A stretch of DNA of 64,000 nucleotides from Allacma fusca (lineage: Eukaryota > Arthropoda > Collembola > Symphypleona > Sminthuridae), in NCBI GenBank assembly GCA_947179485.1, contig OX359250.1, positions 43,036,600 to 43,100,599 of the forward strand. Reading direction: 5' to 3'. Positions 11,363-22,976 of the stretch are shown here, one piece after another. The notes beneath the pieces are model-generated. The model was not told where the DNA came from, ran no database searches, and saw only the letters and a program-made list of their open reading frames with translations. The position numbers and the translations under genes are program-made. The number at the start of each line of letters is the position of its first letter. The first letter of the stretch is position 1.

Positions 11363-11730
11363 CATGAATATACAATGCTAGAAATTTTGTTCGCAATTGT
11401 TATAGCTAATAATGGTTAGGCCGTAATTAGGATAAACTAAACGGCATGCGGATGATATTCTTTACTTTAAAATTGCTAGAAAGTTTAAAATACTTGATCA
11501 AATAATTGCAGAAATTGTGTTTTAATTTACTAATGCCCACAATTTAAAGGTAGCAATCGTATTATTGGCCTGTTCACATTAGTGTTGCACTGATCTGGTG
11601 AGTGTAACCAGCAGTTATATTCATGAATATTTGTCGTCGTTAATTTTGCTTAACCAATATTCATTTATAAGATTGTTTGCTGTTCATCTGTTCTGCCATG
11701 TTTAATATTAGCAGAACTGATTCTTACAGG

Positions 11731-11895
11731 CAGATGTGGATTATTAAAATAATTTTTACCCTGGCCCAACCCTCAAAATAGTGTGAGCTTTTACATATGT
11801 AATGTGAGGGCCTTAGTCAACATTTTGTTTTACCCTGGCACTAAATGTTTTAACCTGGCCGGGCCAGGGTGGGCCACCCCGTAAATCCACCCCTG
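11731..11895. mobile_element. 165-bp hAT-like MITE with empty site
   Basis: Starts CAGATGTGGATTATT and ends AAATCCACCCCTG, with CTTACAGG on both sides (11723-11730, 11896-11903). The 61-kb copy of the host element has the empty site (ATTCTTACATGG near 61392). The same family, inverted, is at 49066-49219. The interior carries CCAGGGTGGGCC-type palindromes. Confidence 0.9.
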
Positions 11896-12832
11896 CTTAC
11901 AGGGAATCATAAATTGCTCTTAAACTTCTTCTTAGCTTCAGAACAGGTGAAGAGAACAATAACTTCATTTTTATAATGGAACAAGAACCTCGAACCTCGA
12001 CTATCACGAACATCCTCATAAAACAATAAGTCGGGACTTGTAATTATTCAAAGTATGCAAACAGGACACCAGAATTATTCTCGATGTGGACCACTGGGCA
12101 TCGTGGAGGAGAATTTTTATCTCGGTGGAATAAAAACAAACAAATATGTCATTATTATAATGATTGACGCCCAATATTATTTTTAGTTGGATGCAGGAGA
12201 TAAGCTTGATTTCAGTGACAAAAACTCAAATTATACCCAAGTTTTATTCAAGTACTTCCATTCAGTGTACTGGAACTTGTCTTGATTTTGAAATCAAGTA
12301 ATAAATTATTAACTTTATTGAACGTGAACTTGAAAATTCAAGTTAAAATTATAAATTTACTTGAACTTGATGTTCAAGTTTCAAGTTACAAAATTGTCTG
12401 CACTTGACTTGACTTGAACTCGATACGCACTTGAACTATTCAAGTTGAACTTGAACGCAGCTCTGCAATTGAGTAACTGACTGACTGCCTTAACAGATGA
12501 CATCATTTGTGTCCACTCCCTTACTACAGCTTCTACTGGGGACGACTGTTTTGTCCCACAGATACAGATGACTGTCTCGTTCGGAAATCCAGGTACAAAA
12601 GTAAGTATCCTGATCCCGTCCCGTATCCCAAAAATAAACCAACACATCGCATAAAAAAACATCCCAACATTAATCTTTGTTAAAGAGTACCGTTTTGAAA
12701 GTGACAAAATGTGACTGTAATGTTATGATTCTGTACGGAGAGATATCCACATTTGTTTAAACGGAATATTCCCAATTTGCAAATAGTGTTTCTGTCCCAA
12801 CATACTCGACCATATACATATATACCTATCCA

Positions 12833-13245
12833 CAGGGTTGCACAACTGAAAATGCCCTGGGTTTTATGCCTGCCCACCTGAAAATGTCCTGAAAATGTCA
12901 AAAATGACCAGAGCTGCGCTCAAGTTCAAGTAGTACTTGACAAGTATCAAGTCAGGTCAAGTTCGGATCAAGTTCGGGATCATGAACGTTTCTACTTGGT
13001 TGAATCGGGTCAAGTTCAAGTATTTGCTGGATCCGAACTTGGAACTTCAAGTCGGTTCTGGTTAGGGTATGTCGATTGAAAATGCCCTGCAGTATTTGCC
13101 CGCCCAGCTGAAAATGCCCAAAATGCCTGCCCACATGCCCAAAAATTGGGCATGTGCGCAGCTTTTGAAAATGCCCTGATTTTGGGCATTTTGGGCAGGG
13201 CAAGTTGGTAATTTTGGGCATTTTCACGGCACCAAAATTGGATTA
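12833..13245. repeat. Degenerate AAATGCCC-family fragment with nested CAAGTT fragment
   Basis: Begins CAGGGTTGCACAACTG and contains many AAAATGCCC/GGGCATTTT words. A fragment starting CAGAGCTGCGCTCAAG with CAAGTT words lies at about 12909-13070. No matching right terminus or target duplication is visible. 13130-13240 is similar to 48160-48245. 12474-12832 shows no recognisable feature. Confidence 0.55.
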
Positions 13246-13347
13246 CTAGCATATATTCAGAATATTCATCCAAATGCATGAAAGTGCAGCCAAGGAAATG
13301 TTACAAATGTGAATGTCTTGTTATCCGCTTGTTCGTAATATATTATA

Positions 13348-14390
13348 ACTAGCGGTACAGCCACCGCCTGCGTCGGTGGTTTGCAGGGTTTCTCTTAAAA
13401 AGAGTACGACGCATGCTAGTGGCTTTACCGCTAGTATTAATAAAATTCTTGCTTGGAAATGTTTTCAAATTGAACTCTCGTGAGATATTCCTCATGATTT
13501 TGAATACATTGTATTTTTATTAAAAATGTAACGTCACACGTTACAAAAGTTCACCAAATACAATTGCTGATGTATGTTCCTTCACCTTTGCCCATCATTT
13601 CGCCTTGTTCTGCCATATCCGTTACAACTACCTTTATATTTTCTTTTGAATTACTCCTGGACTTTCTCAAAACTTTGTCCATGAAATTTGTTAACGGTCA
13701 TAGCAAAGTTTGCTCTAATAGGAAACTCCCTTCGCTTTAATACAAATGAGTAGTCACCATCACTTGAGGCTTGAGGTAAGCGCGATCCGGGGAATATATA
13801 ATGCTTCTCCTGCAGCTCTGGCTGTCAGAACAGTCGCGAAAATTAAATTTTGTTGTAGTTGGGTAATAATTAGACGGGTTCCATTCCATCAACCCCGCGT
13901 TGTACTAAGGTTTAGTAATAGCATTACAATTGCGCTTACTTCAAAGTTTCAAAATATGATTCGGTAGTTCTGCCGGTTTTATTGTATTTAGATATAGCGG
14001 TATATCCACCACCTGCCTCCACTCGGTGGTAGAGACGGTTTCTCTTAAAAATAATACAACGCAGGCTAGTGGCTTTACACCTAGTAATAAAAACTTCGTG
14101 CTTGGAAATTTTTTTATAATTGAACTCTCGTTATATTCCTCATGATTTTGAAAACATTTTTTTATTATTAAAAATGTAACGTTACAACACTTCCTTAAAT
14201 ACACAATTACTTGTGTAAGTACGTACCTTCACCTATACCTATAATTTTACATTGTTCTGCCATGTCCGTTACAATAACCTTCATATTTTCTTTTGGCTTA
14301 TCAATATTACAATTGTGCCGAACTTAAGTTTCAAAATATGATTGGGCATTCCAGCTGGTGTTATTAAATTTAGATATTCAATAGGATGAT
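13348..14390. repeat. Diverged tandem duplication (~650 bp) headed by small hairpins
   Basis: 13348-13435 is an ~88-bp hairpin-like block (ACTAGCGGTA...TACCGCTAGT, with inner AGCCAC/GTGGCT). A related block is at 13994-14095. The following sequence (CTTGGAAAT..., AATTGAACTCTCG, CTCATGATTTTGAA, TGTTCTGCCAT) recurs in the same order about 650 bp downstream. No coding content is supported. Confidence 0.65.
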
Positions 14391-14537
14391 AGCTGGAATC
14401 ATCCCGGGTTGCACACGCACAGTCAATGCGCATTTGTAAACTGTTCCGACACTCGGAAGTAATTAAACGGTAATCTATACTCTAAATGAGCATACAGTAT
14501 ATGAGCCATGCTGTCTTTACTTTACTGCAATTTGTAC

Positions 14538-14970
14538 TCCTGAACCTATAGCGCGCGTTAGGAGCGAGAGCGTTTTGAGCCTGCCACATATGAACCTACA
14601 ACATATAAAGCTACCACATATGAGGCTACCGCATATGTGCCTTTATGGCAATGTGTACTCACAATCCTAAAAAGCGCGTTTAGGAGAGCAAAGTTTCCGC
14701 TCGCTGAGCCGAGTTTATGACAGACAACGCTCAGCTGAGGTTGGACGCGCTGAGCTTCCACCCGCTGAGCTTCGGCCAGCTGAGCTTCGGCCCAGTCGAT
14801 GAATAATAAAATTCTTTAAAAAAAATTATAATTATTAGAAAATTATAATTAGAAAATTTAAAAAACTCTATTTCCCTATAGTCAAATTATTGTAAAGAGA
14901 TTTTTTTTTATTTTTTTATTTTTGCAAAGTACTCGCAAACCTAAAAAGCGCGTTTAGGAGAGAGCGAAGA
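14538..14970. repeat. Three spaced copies of a GCGCG-centred motif
   Basis: Around 14538-14571, 14661-14691 and 14939-14970 a shared ~45-bp block reads GTACTC, a few bases, CCTAAAAAGCGCGTTTAGGA (the first copy variant) and GAGAG. The core CTAAA...TTTAG is a short palindrome. Between the copies are short CATATG and GCTGAGCTTC repeats. The function is unknown. Confidence 0.5.
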
Positions 14971-15329
14971 TTTAAAAAATTCTTTTGCCACGGTCAAATT
15001 ATGGTATAAGATGGCAAAAACAGCCAAGTCAATTTAATTTCATTGACATGAAGTGATAACATTTATCACTCCTATGAAAATAAATTTCTATGTAAACAAT
15101 AATATGAAATAAATTTACATTTGCGTCACTGACGGGCGGGCAGAAATATCATTATACTTGCAGATGTATCCATATGTAAAAAATACTAATTGTAAAAGAA
15201 ATAAACTTAGCAAAAAAGCTTAAAGTAAAGTTGCTTTTTCGCCCTTAAAAGTAATAAACAAGTTATGGTACAATAATTATTTTATAGTACAAAAATATGC
15301 AGGAACAATGAAATTATTTATTACATAAT

Positions 15330-15520
15330 ACAAAGACTTTAAGCCCTTAATATTCGAATTTAGTCAAAGGGTGTAGAAGTTATCCTCAAATCCTTTTTTT
15401 TCAGGGGGCAGTAAGTGCATATCTATGCTTTGCGTTTTTTACGAAAACGAATTTTTTTCAAAAGTTGAAAATTCTAATTTTTGCGAATCAGTAAAAAATC
15501 ATCTTCGTTAAAATAAATAA
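15330..15520 (-). repeat. Inverted copy of the 10.47-10.64 kb repeat
   Basis: Reads as the reverse complement of 10467-10640, including AAGCCCTTAATATTCG and CATATCTATGCTTTGCG. The two are dispersed members of one repeat. 15018-15150 also resembles 48345-48480 (GACAGCCAA, TTTATCACTC, TTTC(T/C)ATGTAAA). Other parts of 14971-15605 are unassigned AT-rich DNA. Confidence 0.7.
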
Positions 15521-15605
15521 TTATCTGTGTTTCATAAAAATTTCTATGTAAACATACTGCTTAGTTTTGTTGTATTCAAAATTATTAGATAGCTAAAGCT
15601 CATAT

Positions 15606-16429
15606 TAGGCATGATATTAACGATCTAACGATACGATATTCTCGTTAATATCGTACATTTTTGACGAACGATGTTGAACGATAATTCTCGTTTTTTTCAA
15701 ACGATATATCGTCACAATAAGGTATCGCACAATCTAGCGATAATCGCTGAAACTGTATGTCCACAGCCAAAATGCCCTGGATCATAGCGCTGGAACCATT
15801 AAAAACTCACTATTACACTCTTTCGTTGCTCGGTACTTTATTTAAGAACAGCAACAACAATTAGCAAACCGTAAGACGCCATCAACCCATCTTTTTTATG
15901 AATCAAATTTACTATTTTATTAAATTTGCAAGACATACATATCTGCATTACTCCTGACACATTTAAAAAAACTTATAAAATGCCGAAACGAATTCGTCCA
16001 ATAATTATTGAGATAATTTATTAATAATAATAAATAATAATAGAGGATGAGGAGATAAAAGTGAGACGATTGCTGAGAAAATTGTAAGCGAGGACAGTGA
16101 CGGGGTCGCAAGTGGATTTTGTATATTTGAATGACAACTGTTAATATCAATTGATTTTAGGTATTTTTATCATAACAGTAAATTTTGGTTTCCGAATAAT
16201 ATTTCTGAAATGTACACCAAAAAAATAATTTCACGTCAATTGTACATATAACAGGTACCTGGAACAACTTTAAGAAACTCACTTGCATTGTTTTTTATAG
16301 TACCGACCATGCTTTTACGGTGTAAAAGTTTATCGTTTATATCGTTCTTCAAATTCCATATCGGAAATTTTTGTATAAACGATAACGATATTAACGAGAG
16401 TTTAAAAATGAACGATAATATCATGCCTA
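15606..16429. mobile_element. hAT-like element, AACGATAT word family
   Basis: Starts TAGGCATGATATTAACG and ends with the inverse form ATAATATCATGCCTA, flanked by GCTCATAT (15598-15605 and 16430-16437). Its 824 bp carry AACGATAT/ATATCGTT words at both ends, with a unique centre. No protein is encoded. Confidence 0.85.
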
Positions 16430-16437
16430 GCTCATAT

Positions 16438-17103
16438 TGAAACAATCGTGGAGAAAATGCCAAAAATGCCATAAAATGAAAATGTCCAAAACTCTGGCAT
16501 TTTGGGCAAGCTTCTAACCATACATACCATAGTGCATTCGAATGCCATAGAATACAGTCGTTTAATTGGAATTTCCACAAGATTTTTTTCTCCAAAACTA
16601 CCTCACAAACTCAGCCAAATGCAAAATCAATACTAATATTATACAATTAACATCCAAAAATCGTTTGTTCGAAATTGGAAGAATTTTTTAAAATTGTATT
16701 CTCAAAAACTATCCGGCTGATTTCAACCAAATGTTACAAACCTGACTGAATTTACTATTAACACAAATACATTCCACAGAAAGTTTCAATGAAATCGGTG
16801 CTTTAGTGCATGACATATCTTGTGGAGCGATACACGGACGTACGGACAAAATCCCTAAAAATGGTGTGTAAAGATTGACCGTGTCCAAAGATACAGTCGT
16901 CTGTCTATAACGAAACCCCAACATCCGCTTGAAATCTAGTGTCGTTACAGTAGAGTTTCTCTATAACGACTCTCTCCTTAGCAATCCCCTGTTACTGTGT
17001 ATTGATATAACGCCACATAATATTTGCAAAATCACACGTTTACAGTGGCACGTCCCTTATAACGATACAAAATTTCACACCGATGGGATGGTATGGTGCA
17101 GAG
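16438..17103. other. Unassigned; possible pogo-like terminus near 16958
   Basis: 16446-16510 is an AAATGCC-word fragment. 16950-16990 contains CAGTAGAGTTTCTCTATAAC preceded by TA, which resembles Tc1/mariner (pogo/Tigger-type) termini, but I could not find a matching opposite end. The hAT-like element at 17104 interrupts this region. No exon is supported. Confidence 0.3.
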
Positions 17104-18060
17104 CAGTGGTCGGACTTTGATTCATCAATACAATACTCTAGTGCTATTTTTGTACAGGTACCTTTTCCTGTACTGTGCTTTACTATAGTCTGGATATGAT
17201 AATTGTTTCAATACAATGCTTTACTTTTAAAAGCACATCGAAATATGTTTCAATACACTGCTTTACTACACTAGTTATGCAAAAATATTCATCAATATTC
17301 TGCTTTACTCTACTAGTTTTACATAAATAGTTGTCAATACTGTGCTTTACCCATAGCAGTACGTATATAATCCTCAATACTGTATTATTGACTAGCAACA
17401 TTCGACTAATATTTTGCAATAGAAGCTGTTTCTGTATTTACTTTTTCCGTGTCAAGTTTCTAACGTATTGTCTTCAGCAAGTTTGTTATGTAGTTTCTGT
17501 AGATGCTCCTAGTGCACAATAAATTAATTTGTCAATAGCTTATTTTGGAAGGTATTATTGAAGTAATATGGATTTAAATTACTTGGTAACATTTATTATG
17601 CCTTTTTAATAGATTTGCCCTCCATTACTTGGGAATTAATAGCTTAAAACTTATTTATGGCTGAATATTCCGCACGGAGTTTCTCAGATTCTTTCAGAAT
17701 TACAACAATAATCGCAAATATCGTACGTTCATGCTGTTTTCGTTTGTCGTTTTAATGTCGTATGCCAAAGGTCTGACGTAAGTATTTCTCCCATAAATTT
17801 ACTAGATGGGGTCCTTTGCGTGTATGAATAATTTGCTGTACTTTATATGAATTTGTATTGTTTAAAACAATACGTTGCTTTGCTTTACTTGTTTTTATTG
17901 TTATTGCGGCTTTTCAATACTGTGCCAATAGTTCATGTTATGAATAGATGTAGATACTGTACTCTGCTTTATTTACGAAACATAATGATCATGCGTTACT
18001 GTAACAATGCTGTACTTTTATCAATACTGTACTAAAAAGTACAGTACAGTCCGACCACTG
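17104..18060. mobile_element. hAT-like element, AATACTGTGC word family
   Basis: 13-bp inverted termini CAGTGGTCGGACT / AGTCCGACCACTG, with GTGCAGAG on each side (17096-17103, 18061-18068). The 957-bp interior repeats CAATACTGTGCTTTAC-like words. The terminus (AGTGGTCGGA) is shared with the element at 26421 although the internal words differ completely. No transposase is encoded. Confidence 0.9.
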
Positions 18061-18068
18061 GTGCAGAG

Positions 18069-18681
18069 CATACAACAGGAAGAGTTTCGTTATGGGTTGT
18101 CATTTCGCACATGTATACCTGTACATACAGTTGAGAAAATATTGGTGTAACGTTACGTAGGGGAATTGTTGATACAGTGAGAGCTGTTATTTGGAGAATT
18201 GACAGCCTGATTGAAAACGGTGGTTTAGTTTGGGAAATGAACCTGCGTCCTTTCACAATATTGCATGTTAAAAGAGATCTTAAAAGGTATTTGTTTCTTA
18301 CAACAAATTCAGCTTGCATTTAATGCAGCCGTGGAATTATTGCTACCATCATATCATGAGAAAGTTGATTCAGAGATTTCGTGATCCTGCTCCTGTTCTG
18401 ATGTGGTGCTAGCATACTGAAGGCGAAAAAATTATTACCGATTAAAACCTATACCAGAAAAACAATTAGGAAAACATTACACGGTAGCGAATCACATTTT
18501 GGTTGACATCTACCAAAGATTTGTTGGTAGTTTTAAAAGACTGGGTATTTTAAGACACCTACTCACACTTATTGTCAGAAGCTTCAAATTGAAAAATTCG
18601 AATCAAATTGAATCGATCCGACCACTAATCCCACGTTCCACTTGTCGACAGGAATTTTTAAATGCAACTTTAGCAACTTAC
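18069..18681. other. Intronic or intergenic sequence, nothing recognised
   Basis: Lies after the exon-2 donor of the minus-strand gene, so it is probably the start of its second intron. No exon, repeat or regulatory site is supported. Confidence 0.4.
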
Positions 18682-20244
18682 CATTAGTGCTGTATCTATT
18701 GCCATAAAAACGAAATTCCAGGGGTCTATTCGAATGTACTATGGCACACTCCGGGAAGTCCCTTCGGAAGTTTAACTTGATCCATGAGACACCGTTGGTG
18801 TTTTTAAGGACGAAAGCGTTTGATGTGGTAGGTGATGGATCTGATACAAAGTAGCAAGGGGATAAATGTTCTTTTGGCATACTCCTGTTGTTAATCATTT
18901 CTTTCAGCTCAGGCCTAAAACGGGTAGAGAGAATCTCTCCATTTACGAGATTATCATAGGTGGTCTTGATGAACGGCTGAATAACCATAACATGAAGTGG
19001 ATTCCCAATAGTGAGGTCGATATGTAACCAACCTAGTAGAAAGTTGTCCTCACCCTGGTCAAGTAACATGTCCGTGGAGTTATATGTAATGTAATGCGGA
19101 GTCCATTTATTACTGGCTTCTACAATAAAGCAACCTGAAATTCAGAAGATCAATTTTCTTAATAGTTTTGCCTCTAAGAAATCACTATTAATCATGTATA
19201 CTGTTAGGTGCCATCAAACCCTCCAAATTAACGAAGCTTAACAGTATTTCCTGCGTAATACAAAAGACGAAATATTTACATGTATGCAATATTATTAGTA
19301 ATATTAGTGTAGATTTGTAGATACTATTCGCTACGGTCTACGGTATACTATTGTTTCACATCCGAAATCTCGTGTCACCCTCACGCTAAGGTTCTCAACG
19401 AGTCGGATAAATTGATCTTGCAATCCCATCTATATCTTAGGTAAAATCCTTCCGTAACTAAAGTACATGTAAGTACGTACACCATTACTCAACTGAAAGC
19501 ATTTTTGTGTCGGGTCTGCTTAACGTTATTCTAGAAACATTTATTTCACAATGGCCACTTGGTATTCGGAGGATGTAAACATTTTATCCCCTTCACTGTA
19601 CATAAGTACGTACTGATAATCTGCAATAATTGCAATTATTTGCAAACTAATTATTAGTTTTTCAGCGGTAAGCAGTTTGAAGTTTAAAGCTCTGATTTTG
19701 TCCCTTGTGTTAAAAGATTTGCGCTAAATAAATGAACATGGAAGGAAGGTAACGCATGAAGAGCATTTAAATATTTTTTGAAGTCTGAAGGAAGGATTAT
19801 AGCAGGATTTGTGCGGGGAGGGGCGAAGGAAGGGCGAAGGAAGGGTAAATATTCAGAAGGCTTCATTTTACGGAACGATAAAGGAAAGGGTAACTGGAAA
19901 CGGTCCCCCTTCCGATTGATGAACGAAGGTGATTTCAAATGGACACCTCTGGCACGAACTACTGTTATTTTTACAATAAAGCCGTTGAATACATTCAACG
20001 TATATACAAGTATTGACGAACGAGAATAACATCGCTTACCGAAGTCGTTATTAGCTGCTTCTGATAGAGCGTCCTTTTGGTAATACATATTTTGTGATCC
20101 AATACTGCAACTGTATTTCTTCGTATCTCCACCTTTGAAACCAACGCAAAGATTTAAGTGGTAACACTGGACGTCAGGGAAAAAAACATTTACTGTAAGC
20201 ACTACGGCAAACAAAGAAGCTACCGAGGTATGATTCTTCACCAT
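18682..20244 (-). CDS. Secreted/membrane protein gene, first two exons (partial)
   Basis: Exon 1 (20244-20040) starts at an ATG and encodes a signal peptide (hydrophobic core SLFAVVLTVNVFF, cleavage probably near Cys27), then a short Cys-containing stretch, and ends at donor G|GTAAGC after residue 68. Exon 2 (19134-18682) follows acceptor TTTCAG and ends at the perfect donor G|GTAAGT. Both splice phases are 1, so the frame joins cleanly and gives 219 residues plus one base. Mature cysteines are at 33, 46, 70, 162 and 198, with an N-glycosylation sequon near 87 (NST). The CAIVHSN segment faintly recalls Reeler domains, but I do not recognise the family. No later exon was found down to position 1. 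The intron contains a truncated transposon. By position and phase it may be the 5' part of a gene like the b561 gene at 58.6 kb. Confidence 0.6.
19411..19951. mobile_element. Truncated GAAGG-family element in an intron
   Basis: Ends ATGGACACCTCTG like 9233-10064 and shares its right half (GAAGG words, GGGTCTGCTTAACGTTATTC). The left terminus is missing and no target duplication was found. It lies in the 905-bp intron of the minus-strand gene; exon-1 coding frames that read into it are artefacts. Confidence 0.75.
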
Positions 20245-21534
20245 ATTTTAGACGATTTGATCTTCCGAAATTTGGGACTGAAATCAAACGCTGCCCGTGC
20301 GATTGTGTTTGCTTTGAAATGAACCTACAGTCCAATCACACTTTACTCCCAATAGTCCCAAGTTTTTAGCAACAATTTAGAGTCCAAATCAATCTGACCT
20401 CCACTTGTCGAATGTGTCCGGGTGAAACTGGTAGAATCACGCCTTCCACCAGTTAGCGTTGAAAATATGAGAGTAGGGCACAATCGCACCACCGCACCGT
20501 ACACACAGACAGGAACATAATCCAGTTACCATATTATTATTAGCATTTAGAAAATTCTGTTTTGTAGTGAAATTGCTCTACTTGAGAAATCTTAAAGTTC
20601 TTAGTTTATTAACATTAAAAGCTATAATTTTTATTTCCAAAGACTTGCATTTATACAATAAAAACAACTCGCAGCTTATTATTGTTTGTTAATCATCTGG
20701 TCGGGTGACCAAATGGACTAGTAACCAGAGTAACATGATTTTATTAGTGCAATGCTCCAGTCTTCCAGTTGCACACTCATAGTTTCGCATATACCATTTG
20801 AGGATTAGGTAAAGGATCGATGATCAAGTTTCGTAGTTCCGAGGGGTCAAATGTCAGGTTAAAGCTCATGCTGTTCCTTCACTAGTGTTGGTCATCCCCG
20901 TTACTGACTTAGCACGTAGTGATAATCACAGGCGATTTTTAGAGGTGAAACAAAGCTGATAGTCCCTACTGTGGATTCCGCTGTGTAATGGTTGTCTGCC
21001 CTTACGATATCTGCGGAACCAATGAAACAGCGTAAATTCAAAATTTTTCCGAGATAAATTAAGGAAAAAGTAAGACGCTTATTGTATTTTAAGAAAATCA
21101 TTTAATCTCAGAAAATTAAATGTCATTCACAAACACCATTAAATATAGGGAGATCAATCACCTTTGTACCCCTAAGCTCTTCAATATCTAACTAATTGGA
21201 AGCTACACAGCTAAGCAAGTATTTTCTTGTACAGAATTACATTGTTTTTGAGTTTTTGGGGAGAAGTTTTTGACAACAGGAATTTTCAAATTTGTTGACC
21301 CTTTTCTTATATCTGTAGGAACTCGGAAAACTTGAAATTCCTCACAGTAAGATCAGATTTAACAGAGAAAATCAAAAATTATCTGCCAAAATGATTTACA
21401 AATATCCGACACCTGATACTTTCATCTAATAAATTACAACTGGACTGATACATCCCTTATGAGAATGTTTTGTAATTTTTGACAGCTAATTTACAATTTA
21501 ATACGAGTTTAAAGCTGACCATAATTATAATAGC
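20245..21534. other. Upstream of the minus-strand gene; no clear feature
   Basis: Should contain the promoter and 5' UTR of the gene starting at 20244, but no convincing core promoter element is visible. 21230-21300 contains TTTTTGACAACAGGAATTTT-type words related to 49.4-49.5 kb. Otherwise it is unassigned. Confidence 0.4.
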
Positions 21535-21806
21535 TTAGCTATATATTAGCCATATATATCTATATATTTATATATATATATACTATATATACTATATATA
21601 TATATACTATATATACTATATATATATATACTATATATACTATATATCTATATATATACTATATATATATACTATATATATATACTATATATACTATATA
21701 TCTATATATATACTATATATACTATATATCTATATATATACTATATATACTATATATCTATATATATACTATATATACTATATATCTATATATCTATCTA
21801 TATATA
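21535..21806. repeat. (TA)n microsatellite with TATATACTATA units
   Basis: About 270 bp of TA-rich low-complexity sequence with irregular TATATACTATATATC units. It directly abuts the gag-only LTR element; the other flank of that element is also (TA)n (25211-25262). The element therefore landed in, or seeded, a TA tract. Confidence 0.95.
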
Positions 21807-22085
21807 TGTAAAAACACTAAAAATGTGTAATGTAAGGTTAGCGATAGTGTAGGGTGACTCACTGGCGTAGCACAAAGATAGGTCAAGCTATGTCAAGAGT
21901 GAAGCCTGGAATGACCTCCCTTAATTTATTCAACAGAATAGATGGTAGTCGTTTAGTTAGGTAAGCATAGTGTAGTAAGCATTGGTTAATATCTTTCGTA
22001 ATATTATAATTCATTATTTCTAAAACTAGTAATAATTGTTTGACTCAAAAATAACAACTATGGTTATTCTAATAATGTCGTAACA
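21807..22085 (-). repeat. 3' LTR of the gag-only element
   Basis: 279 bp, matching 24931-25209 base for base as far as I could compare; outer edge against the (TA)n tract. Confidence 0.85.
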
Positions 22086-22097
22086 CTTCTCCTTCCC
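22086..22097 (-). promoter_or_regulatory. Polypurine tract of the gag-only element
   Basis: On the minus strand GGGAAGGAGAAG stands immediately before the LTR start TGTTACG, as expected for plus-strand priming. Confidence 0.7.
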
Positions 22098-22202
22098 GGG
22101 GTGGGGTGTTTTGAGACTGGTACATCTCTCCGTCATGGGAGTGTTACAGGTCAAGCACTCATTATTGTCGGCTGTTGGTCACATCAATGAATTGGAAATT
22201 AA

Positions 22203-22865
22203 CTAAGTGTCATTTATTCTTGGTAGTACTCCTGGTGTTCTTGCCTGAATTGTTATCCATTGTCTGAAGGTATAGCAGTCACTTAATTTGTGATTGCCAG
22301 TATTACAGAAGGGACACGGTGGTGGTACTGTTGTGGTTGTGGAGGTTCGTAGAGTGTGGGTAGGGTGATTGTTGTCCTCTGGGTAATGGTTTTTTAAGCG
22401 TCTTCGTTGCTGTAAGTCATTTTTTGAAAAGATGTCATGTCTTGTATTCGAGTTGTTCTCACGTTGGTATTTATGTTGGTGATTCCATTTCTGTCGTTTG
22501 TTTAGTTCCGTGAAATTATTTGTTTTAGAAAAACTGTATAAATTATTGGGACCTGAAGAGGGATTAATTATTTTTCTTATGGATTTAGCATTATTGAATG
22601 TTGTAGGGGGTGTGTGAATCTTTATCACGCGTTGGGGTAGATCTTCTAGACGAGGTAGGGATTGTTTGGCGCTTGGATATTGGGAGTTAGAGATGTTTGT
22701 TATTAGTGGAATGAAATCGATGATGTCGTAGGTCAGATCCTTGTCGTGGGAAGAAACGGGGATAATCTGGGGTATGGGGAGCGTTATTGAATGTTTTGGG
22801 AATAAGGGATAACGACGGCGGATGTTTTCGTGTTTGTGGGGGCGTCGGAGGACCATCAAATACAA
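22203..22865 (-). CDS. Gag-like ORF with C-terminal zinc knuckle
   Basis: 220 aa, basic and rich in Pro, Asn and Ser, with a C-terminal CX2CX4HX4C knuckle (CPFCNTGNHKLSDC) followed by YTFRQWI. The same knuckle-plus-YSFKRWI arrangement ends the recognisable part of the upstream ORF at 22977-23942, so the element carries two copies of this module. A third frame (22687-22992) overlaps the junction, which suggests a frameshift between ORFs, either damage or programmed. The role inferred is nucleic-acid binding in a Gag particle. Confidence 0.6.
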   Translation of the reverse strand: MYLMVLRRPHKHENIRRRYPLFPKHSITLPIPQIIPVSSHDKDLTYDIIDFIPLITNISNSQYPSAKQSLPRLEDLPQRVIKIHTPPTTFNNAKSIRKIINPSSGPNNLYSFSKTNNFTELNKRQKWNHQHKYQRENNSNTRHDIFSKNDLQQRRRLKNHYPEDNNHPTHTLRTSTTTTVPPPCPFCNTGNHKLSDCYTFRQWITIQARTPGVLPRINDT

Positions 22866-22976
22866 TTGACATCAATGGAATGAGCTTTGGTTCGGTTCTA
22901 GAATTGTTGATACGGTGGGAGGTTTCCGTGATAACTTGCTGTGTGGCCTGATGATCTCCCTTCTTCATCAGGCTGT

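Larger units (their letters stand above)
10219..12465. mobile_element. hAT-like element, CAAGTT word family
   Basis: Starts CAGAGCTGCGTTCAAG and ends CTTGAACGCAGCTCTG, flanked by CAATTGAG on both sides (10211-10218, 12466-12473). Arms are arrays of CAAGTT/AACTTG. The unique core is shared with the shorter copy at 60805-61937 (for example CTAAACGGCATGCGG). Relative to that copy it carries two extra insertions, about 10465-11360 and 11731-11895. No protein is encoded. Confidence 0.9.

Noticed and set aside
12952..13279. ORFs containing KMPK/CPKCPKSGHF peptides, zinc-finger-like
   Set aside because: Produced by AAATGCCC repeats; Cys spacing is an artefact.
19684..20039. Continuation of the signal-peptide ORF beyond 20040
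   Set aside because: A good donor (G|GTAAGC) lies at 20040 and the frame then enters a transposon fragment; exon 2 fits in phase.
22080..22200. GC-rich CTTCCCGGGGTGGGGTG as a promoter
   Set aside because: It is the polypurine tract and adjacent 3' sequence of the gag-only LTR element.
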